This document shows, one piece after another, positions 57,818 to 64,000 of a stretch of DNA of 64,000 nucleotides. Source of the stretch: Zhengitettix transpicula. Taxonomy: Eukaryota > Arthropoda > Insecta > Orthoptera > Tetrigidae. Positions within the stretch are counted from its first letter, which is position 1, and each line of letters opens with the position of its first letter. The notes under the pieces are model-generated. The model saw only the letters and a list, made by a program, of their open reading frames with translations, was not told the DNA's origin and did no database searches. Position numbers and translations under genes: made by a program. The stretch is from positions 57,130,001 through 57,194,000 of the forward strand of contig CM073596.1 of NCBI GenBank assembly GCA_037074705.1. The letters run 5' to 3'.

Positions 57818-58596
57818 CTATATATATAAAAATGAATTGCTGTTCGTTAGTCTCACTAAAACTAGAGAACGGCTGAACGCATTTATCTTATCTTAGTCTT
57901 GAAATGTTCGTGGAGGTCTAGGGAAGGTTTAAAAGGCGGGAAAAAATCGAATAATTTCCGAGAAAACCCTAAAAACAGCCCTTTTCTATTTCCCATACAA
58001 ACGTTTTCTAAATAAAATACAAATATACACCAGTCGAGCAATTTTCACCAAATTTCGTACACGTGTTCTTTGCGACCAGGAAACAAACACTGTCGGGGTG
58101 AGACGCGTCTTCCACCCCCAGAAGCGGGGGTGGAAATATTTCAACATACTAAAACAGCCGATATTTGAGTCGGATAAATATTTTTAGTGATCAAAGATAT
58201 TGATAGTGTTTCTACCAATGTTATCTGAATACAATTTTCATCCCCTACGCCCTGTGAAAAGGACACCCTTCGGGTTTGGGGTGGAGATGCTTTACAGTAA
58301 AATAACGCGAATACAGCCGAGATTGGAGTCAAATCAAAGGTTATGGAAGTCACTGTGTTTAGTTACGACATTCAAATTGGCATTTACCCCTCAGATGCAG
58401 GGGTAGCGGGGTGCAAATTTTGGAACATGCAAACACGGCAGATATTTGCGTTGAATAAATATTTTTCAGAGTTAATTATAATGATTAGGGTTCGAGTAGC
58501 GTTACATAAAAATTGCGCAAAAGCAGCCGAAATTGGAGTCATATCGGGGGTTATAGATAAATGACATCTCGGGCAACGCCATGCCACCCAGCTAGT
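57818..58596 (-). mobile_element. E2 interspersed element, copy 3
   Basis: Reverse complement of the E2 copies at 27984 and 42222, with the TA-rich end on the left and GCCACCCAGCTAGT on the right. Full-length by comparison. The reading frames it shares with the other copies carry no domain. Confidence 0.88.
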
Positions 58597-59560
58597 TAAG
58601 GAATATAAGTACACATCGAATCATTCGATAGCCGACAATTAGATAAAAATAATTTCAAATATTTTCAACTTACATAGAAAATACTGCAGATAATGAAAAC
58701 AGCTCAGGACAGTGTATCGATTAATTAAGGAAAGTAAAGTAAAGGATCAGGAAATTCATGGACGACACTTATTGCCATGATAAATGATATGGCATTTTAT
58801 GGACGCATGGAAACTCTTATCATTCATGTTTTAACTTCGAAAGTGTTGTTTAATTCATATATAAAATACGTGACAGAACCACTGTGATGTTTTATCGTTT
58901 CTTAGATTATTAACGTTTACAGGAAACTATAAACAAATTTTGTAGAATTCTTAATGGTTGCTAAATCAAATAAACACAGCTTTGTTCGCATTATAGATTT
59001 TGCCAGATGATGATTACATATTCTAAAGTATGTGAAACGAGCTCGACAAAGAGCTTAAGCACGTGTTTTATGACCAACCGTATCGAAGCATTTGGAAATA
59101 CGCTATAAAAAAGGCACTATTCATTCCTTGATACACAACAGCGTTCACGAACGTACGCGTATAAATGTTGGAGTTAACGTCTGTTAAATATGACCATCAT
59201 AAATAGAGAAACGTCCGATACTTATTAATTGTTTCTCTATTTAAAGTTTTGTCTGTATGAAGGTCGTGCTTAGAATTATTACGAGCACTTTACATTAAAA
59301 GCTGTGACAGTTTTTAAAATAATAATAATAATAAAAATTCTTGCCGAATTTAGTCGGAGAAATTTGAGTTATTAAATGTATTTTAACTAAGATTTTTCTG
59401 TAAAAATTGACCATGAATTGAAGAGTACTAAAGAGCAATTTGTCTTTAAGTAGGGAGTTTAGGTCTAAACGTTGGTTATAAAATCTATGAACAGAAACAG
59501 CCTATAAGATACGATGGAATATTACGAACGTGAAATTAATCTAGAGAAATTTACGCTGTA
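58597..59560. other. AT-rich DNA, no gene recognised
   Basis: No feature seen. Confidence 0.5.
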
Positions 59561-59639
59561 AATGGAATGTTCGAAAGAAATATATATACCTTTCAAACAT
59601 GCAATTTTCAGATTATATATAAAAGTAACCGAAAAAAAT

Positions 59640-60980
59640 AATATAGAGAAAATTAACGAAAATATTAATCTAGAGAAAACGAACGAAAAAGTAAATCTAA
59701 AGAAAAAAAACGGAGAAAATAATCTACACAAACGAACGAATATTTTCATCTAGAAAAAACGGCGAAAAATTAAATCTAAAGAAAACAAACGAAAAAATTA
59801 ATCTAGAGAAAACGATAATCTTTAGAAACACGATCGAAAAATTGAATCTAGAAAAAACGAACGAAAGTTTTAATCTAGAAAAACGAACGAAAAATTATAT
59901 CTAAAGAAAACAAACGAAAAAATTAATCTAGAGAAAACTAACAACTTTTTTAATCTAGAAAAAAGCGAACGAAAAAATTAATCTAGAGAAAACGAACAAA
60001 TCTAGAAAAAACGAACGAAAAATTATATCTAAAGAAAACAAACGAAAAATTATATCTAAAGAAAACAAACGAAGAAAATAATCTAGACAAAACAAAAGAA
60101 TATTTCAATCTAGAAAAACGAACGAAAAAATTATTCTAGGAAAAGCGAACGAAAAAATTAATCTAGAGAAAACGAACGAAAGTTTTAATCTAGAAAAACG
60201 AACGAAAAATTATATCTAAAGAAAACAAACGAAAAAATTAATCTAGAGAAAACTAACAACTTTTTTAATCTAGAAAAAAGCGAACGAAAAAATTAATCTA
60301 GAGAAAACGAACAAATCTAGAAAAAACGAACGAAAAATTATATCTAAAGAAAACAAACGAAAAATTATATCTAAAGAAAACAAACGAAGAAAATAATCTA
60401 GACAAAACAAAAGAATATTTCAATCTAGAAAAACGAACGAAAAAATTATTCTAGGAAAAGCGAACGAAAAAATTAATCTAGAGAAAACGAACGAAAGTTT
60501 TAATCTAGAAAAACGAAAGAAAAATTATATCTAAAGAAAACAAACGAAAAAATTAATCTAGAGAAAACGAACAACTATTTTAATCTAGAAAAATCGAACG
60601 AAAATATTAATCTAGAGAAAACGAACAAATATTTTAATCTAGAAAAAACGAACGAAAAAATTAATCTAGAGAAAACGAACAACTATTTTAATCTAGGAAA
60701 AAAACGAACGAAAAAATTAATCTAGAGAAAACGAACAACTATTTTAATCTAGAAAAAACGAACGAAAAAATTAATCTAGAGAAAACGAACAACTATTTTA
60801 ATCTAGAAAAAAACGAACGAAAAAATTAATCTAGAGAAAACGAACAACTATTTTAATCTAGAAAAAAAACGAACAAAAAAATTAATCTAGAGAAAACGAA
60901 CAACTATTTTAATCTAGAAAAAGCGAACGAATAAATTAATTTAGAGAAAACGAACGAAAAAATTACTCTAGAGAAAATGA
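59640..60980. repeat. AATCTAGA minisatellite with 315-bp higher-order units
   Basis: About 1.35 kb built from ~25-27 bp monomers of the form AATCTAGAGAAAACGAACGA with alternating variants (ATCTAAAG, TTTTAATCTAGAAAAA). A 315-bp block starting at 59866 is repeated almost exactly from 60181 and begins a third time at 60496. From about 60540 onward a ~53-bp dimer (GAACGAAAAAATTAATCTAG plus ACAACTATTTTAATCTAG) dominates. Short lysine/asparagine-rich frames are repeat artefacts. Confidence 0.95.
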
Positions 60981-61689
60981 AGCTGAAAATTGATATATAT
61001 GTATATAATTTTTTTGTGTGTGTGAGTGTGTCATTTCTTCGGAACTTTAAAATGAAATCCAATCAAATTGAAACTTAATAACCAATATTTCTTTATTACA
61101 TACAAAATTCATTATCTAACATTTTAGTTTATAAAAATTACATAAATTAAATAAATGTATGCGTCGTTGCCGTTTAAATCGTCTGACACTGTAGGCAGTG
61201 TTCTTCATGCTTCTTGCTAGTAATATTCGTATAGTTTTAATATATTTAGTCGTCCTGAACTCCGTCTGTACCAGATGTTGCTTCGTATTAGATGTACAAA
61301 TATTTAACAACAGTTAGTGTATTTGCAATGCAGACAGTACTAACAAGTATATAATATCCAATCACCCTTTTCTAATCTGATGTATGATATTGGTCCCGTG
61401 TGTTTTTTCGAGTTCCACGTATGGATATCGAGTAACTTCAAACCAGTTATTGCTCTCAGCCTCCTGTTCTCTTTGAGGCCCAGCGTGCAAGGTAGAAACT
61501 TAAGTTTCCCGAAAGAAGTAAAAAATCGGCAACGACTTAGGCTAGCGGAACTATGGAAACCGATGACTCACCTCCATCACACACAGGAGAAAACGAGAAA
61601 GGTGAAACTCGTCTGAGCGGAAAAATCTCGCGACAGTTGGTGAATTGAGGCTCACTGGCAGAGCCTCGTGATCAATGGGAAATAACAGG
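60981..61689. other. Intergenic DNA, no gene recognised
   Basis: Includes a short GTGTGTGAG tract at 61015-61030; no gene recognised. Confidence 0.5.
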
Positions 61690-61788
61690 GTCACAGGTTA
61701 CATGAGGGTGATCCACGTGGTGGCAACTGCCCCTTTAATGGCATAGGAAGGGATTTGAAAGGGGGGAAGGAAAGGTAGAGGAAGGTAG
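61690..61788 (-). mobile_element. E1 retroposon, copy 9 (fragment)
   Basis: About 100 bp of the E1 3' end in minus orientation (GGTTACATGAGGGTGATCC ... GAAGGGATTTGAAAGGGGG), without a clear T run, so old or trimmed. Confidence 0.75.
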
Positions 61789-61789
61789 G

Positions 61790-62965
61790 GCCTGAAATTA
61801 ATGGAGGACAAAATTCGCACGTTATTTAATAGAGAAACCTACACAACATGAAAGGCAGAGGATTCGCGAATGTCCAAAAGTTAATCAGAAACTCGGATTT
61901 AAGGTAGTAAATGTTCTTCTTGGTCCTTTGTTTATAAACTGAGGTTTCTTTTAGCTTTTCCCTAGTCCTGCACCACACTCTGATCTCTCTCTGCTTAACC
62001 TTAATTTTTAATAACTTCTCTCTCTGTAAATGAAGGTTAACATTGCTTCCTCCATCTCCTCCATGTCCCTCGGTCAACGGATGGACGCTTCAAAATATTC
62101 ATGCAACTACTGTCATTAACCTTCAAATACAAATGCTGTATTATACAAGTTTGGAGTCCGTAACTCGTAAAACAGAGATTACTAGTAACGAAAGTTGACA
62201 TTAAAAATTGACTGATTTGATAAACACTAATATCGTCGATTTCGTCCGTCCTCCGTGCAGGTCGTTATAGGACCCAAGCACTGGTGCAGTGAAGGTGTCG
62301 CATAGCAGGAAGTGATAACTCCGCGGCCTTGGCTCTGGTTTCCTTTGTTCCCTGATTTGCATGTTAACATCGCGGTGGCAATTTTCTTGTCACCCTCCTT
62401 ATCAGGACAGTGAGTGACTTACAGGTCAAATATGTTTGGAGGTGATAGGCGTCGGAATGCGACGCCGTAGTCAAGGCCAGAGCGAGGCCGCAAAACAAGC
62501 TTACGTAACACTCGCCAACACCATCTTCGCCAATTCGCTTCCCATCTCATCAATACTTCCAGCGACGCAGTCACACTACACCTTCGAATATTCTATTTTC
62601 CTGTTAATGTTGCATTAATGGATGAGAGTAATCCTTGGGCTTCTTGGATTCTCGTGTGTAGCCTCGAGATTCGAAGCAGGACAGGTCGTGCGAAATCCAT
62701 CCAGTTTGGATCAAGCGAACTCGTCTAACGAATGCCGGGAAAACTTCGTTCATCTCTGGTTTTTTTTGTTGCTTTAATATCAGCCAATGATCATTTGCTT
62801 CGATAATTTTATTTTTTATAATAATTATCTGAGATAATTCTACTAAAAATTGACAACTCTGGAAAACTAAGAAAAAATTAAAAATAAATTCTGGCAGTCT
62901 TTTTGTTCCTTTGTTCAATGTATTAGAAGAGGCCGGGGTTATTAATACCTTGTGAGCATATGTGA
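61790..62965. other. Intergenic DNA, no gene recognised
   Basis: A 149-codon minus-strand frame (62604-63053) is the longest here. It shows no recognisable domain and runs into the E3/E1 repeats. Confidence 0.45.
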
Positions 62966-62974
62966 TACAATTAA

Positions 62975-63830
62975 TTAAGAAAAATAGCCAATACAGACAA
63001 AAAAAAGGTAAATTAGAAAAGCTTGCGAGAGAGGGATTTTCTCTCGAAGGCACATCATTGTAGGAGAGATACGAAGGGGCTACCTTTGGGTATGCCTTTT
63101 CCTCTCCGTTTTTGAACTAAGGTTCCCACAAGCCGAGGCACCTCGGCCTGTTCTGAGAGGTGTATGTTCCGGGGTCACAGACCTTGGGCATACGGTAAGA
63201 GTTGTCCGCTATTCCCATTGGAATAGTCGGCCAGCTGCCTCCTAAACTGGTCGAGGCACGGAGAAGGGAAAGCTGCGTCCCCACAGCAAACTCCTGCCCC
63301 GCTATCGGAACGGCGTGGGACAAGTACCCAATGCCCGACCTACCCGATGCAGGTTTTTCTAGGGTTTTCCCAGCATTTCTTTAAGCGAATGCCGGGTAGG
63401 ATCTTTAAAATATAGCCCGGGGGCCCTAGTTAACCCTTGGCTACCTTCCTCTACCCTTCCGCATCCCCCTTTCAAATCCCTTCCTATGCTATTAAAGGGG
63501 AGTTGCCCAATGTGGATCAGCCTGATGTAGCCTGTTACCCTAAAAAAAACACACAACGTTTCTGGGATCCTTGTCCCTTTCGATAGGTGCTAAGAAGAGC
63601 CTAGAGAAACACAACTGCACTGGTCACTTGACAAAACTCAAAAGCGATGAAAACGCAACGACAATGGGAGAGCCGAAGGGGTAGCGTAACAATAAGGGGG
63701 CAACGACAGTGGGAAAACAGAGGATTTCGCGTAATAATGAGGGATCGTAGCGATTATTGAGTGTCTGTTTGTTCATTAACAGCTGTCATGATTGATTTAA
63801 TGTGAAGCATCTCTGAAATTGTACCTTGTG
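62975..63830 (-). repeat. E3 copy split by an E1 insertion
   Basis: Left part (AAAATAGCCAATACAGACAAAAAAAAGG, to about 63014) and right part (from CACACAACGTTTCTGGG at 63552) join into the same order as the E3 copies at 3.6 and 38.7 kb. The right part continues through ACAATGGGAGAGCCGAAGG to GAAGCATCTCTG. On the minus strand the CTGANGA element here reads CTATCGA, so the hammerhead-like core is damaged, but GAAAC is kept. Confidence 0.8.
63016..63549 (+). mobile_element. E1 retroposon, copy 10 (near full length)
   Basis: Plus-strand copy beginning at the GCGAGAGAGGGATTTTCTCTC segment and ending GTTACCCTAAAAAAAA. It interrupts an E3 copy, so E1 was active after E3 spread. The frame at 63202-63384 is the recurrent E1-internal frame. 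Confidence 0.88.
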
Positions 63831-64000
63831 GTTTTTAATCAGGTATGAAAGGGTATTAGTGGATCTGGAAATGATGGATATTTGAATATTTGGACATATC
63901 TGTGATGTAGAAATTTGTAAAAAGGTAGTTAAATTTGAGACAAAGTTGATAGAGTTAAGTTGCGCAAACATCTTAAATGATTTTTAAAGAATTATAGTTA

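Noticed and set aside
59640..60980. CRISPR-like regularly spaced repeats
   Set aside because: Monomers are contiguous with no unique spacers, and the genome is eukaryotic; this is a minisatellite.
62604..63053. 149-codon minus-strand frame
   Set aside because: Runs from unique DNA into E3 and E1 repeat sequence and has no domain.

Overview
The window is AT-rich, repeat-dense animal nuclear DNA. It holds two split protein-coding genes with GT-AG introns, surrounded by 5'-truncated retroposons, microsatellites and minisatellites. The sestrin (found only in metazoans) and the truncated non-LTR retrotransposons fit an insect or other arthropod with a large genome. The sestrin carries Leu where vertebrate Sestrin2 has the leucine-pocket Trp, which I recall also being the case in Drosophila. 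The order of the organism cannot be fixed from this sequence.

Layout. 1-10.1 kb: AT-rich intergenic DNA with old repeat fragments, a tandem block with hammerhead-like motifs (4.05-4.4 kb) and a tRNA-like segment (4.48-4.56 kb). 10.14-13.23 kb, + strand: a five-exon cytosolic HSP70 (629 aa) ending EEID instead of EEVD. 13.53-14.24 kb: a 5'-truncated LINE, minus strand. 17.87-26.26 kb, minus strand: an eight-exon sestrin (435 aa) with a 5.7 kb first intron and a GC-rich CCAAT-bearing 5' flank. A ~350 bp block downstream of sestrin is duplicated upstream of it. 27.9-63.9 kb: no convincing gene; a mosaic of three interspersed families that I call E1, E2 and E3, plus a probable solo LTR (43.0-43.9 kb), LINE tails (40.7-41.2 kb), a 570 bp CT tract (49 kb), a tandem repeat (54.6-55.2 kb) and a 1.35 kb minisatellite with a 315 bp higher-order unit (59.6-61.0 kb).

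E1 ends in poly(A), has variable 5' truncation and shows target-site duplications: ten copies, two of them inserted successively at one target. E2 (~770 bp) starts ACTAGCTGGG and ends in TA repeats: three close copies and one distant relative. E3 carries a conserved segment resembling the hammerhead ribozyme core (CTGANGA, a short hairpin, GAAAC), and one E3 copy is split by an E1 insertion. The most unusual signal is this recurring hammerhead-like core in dispersed repeats on both strands.

The two host genes are not an operon or an obvious functional pair. HSP70 is a cytosolic chaperone. Sestrin is a stress-responsive regulator of GATOR2/TORC1. Both belong to stress physiology, but their adjacency is probably incidental.
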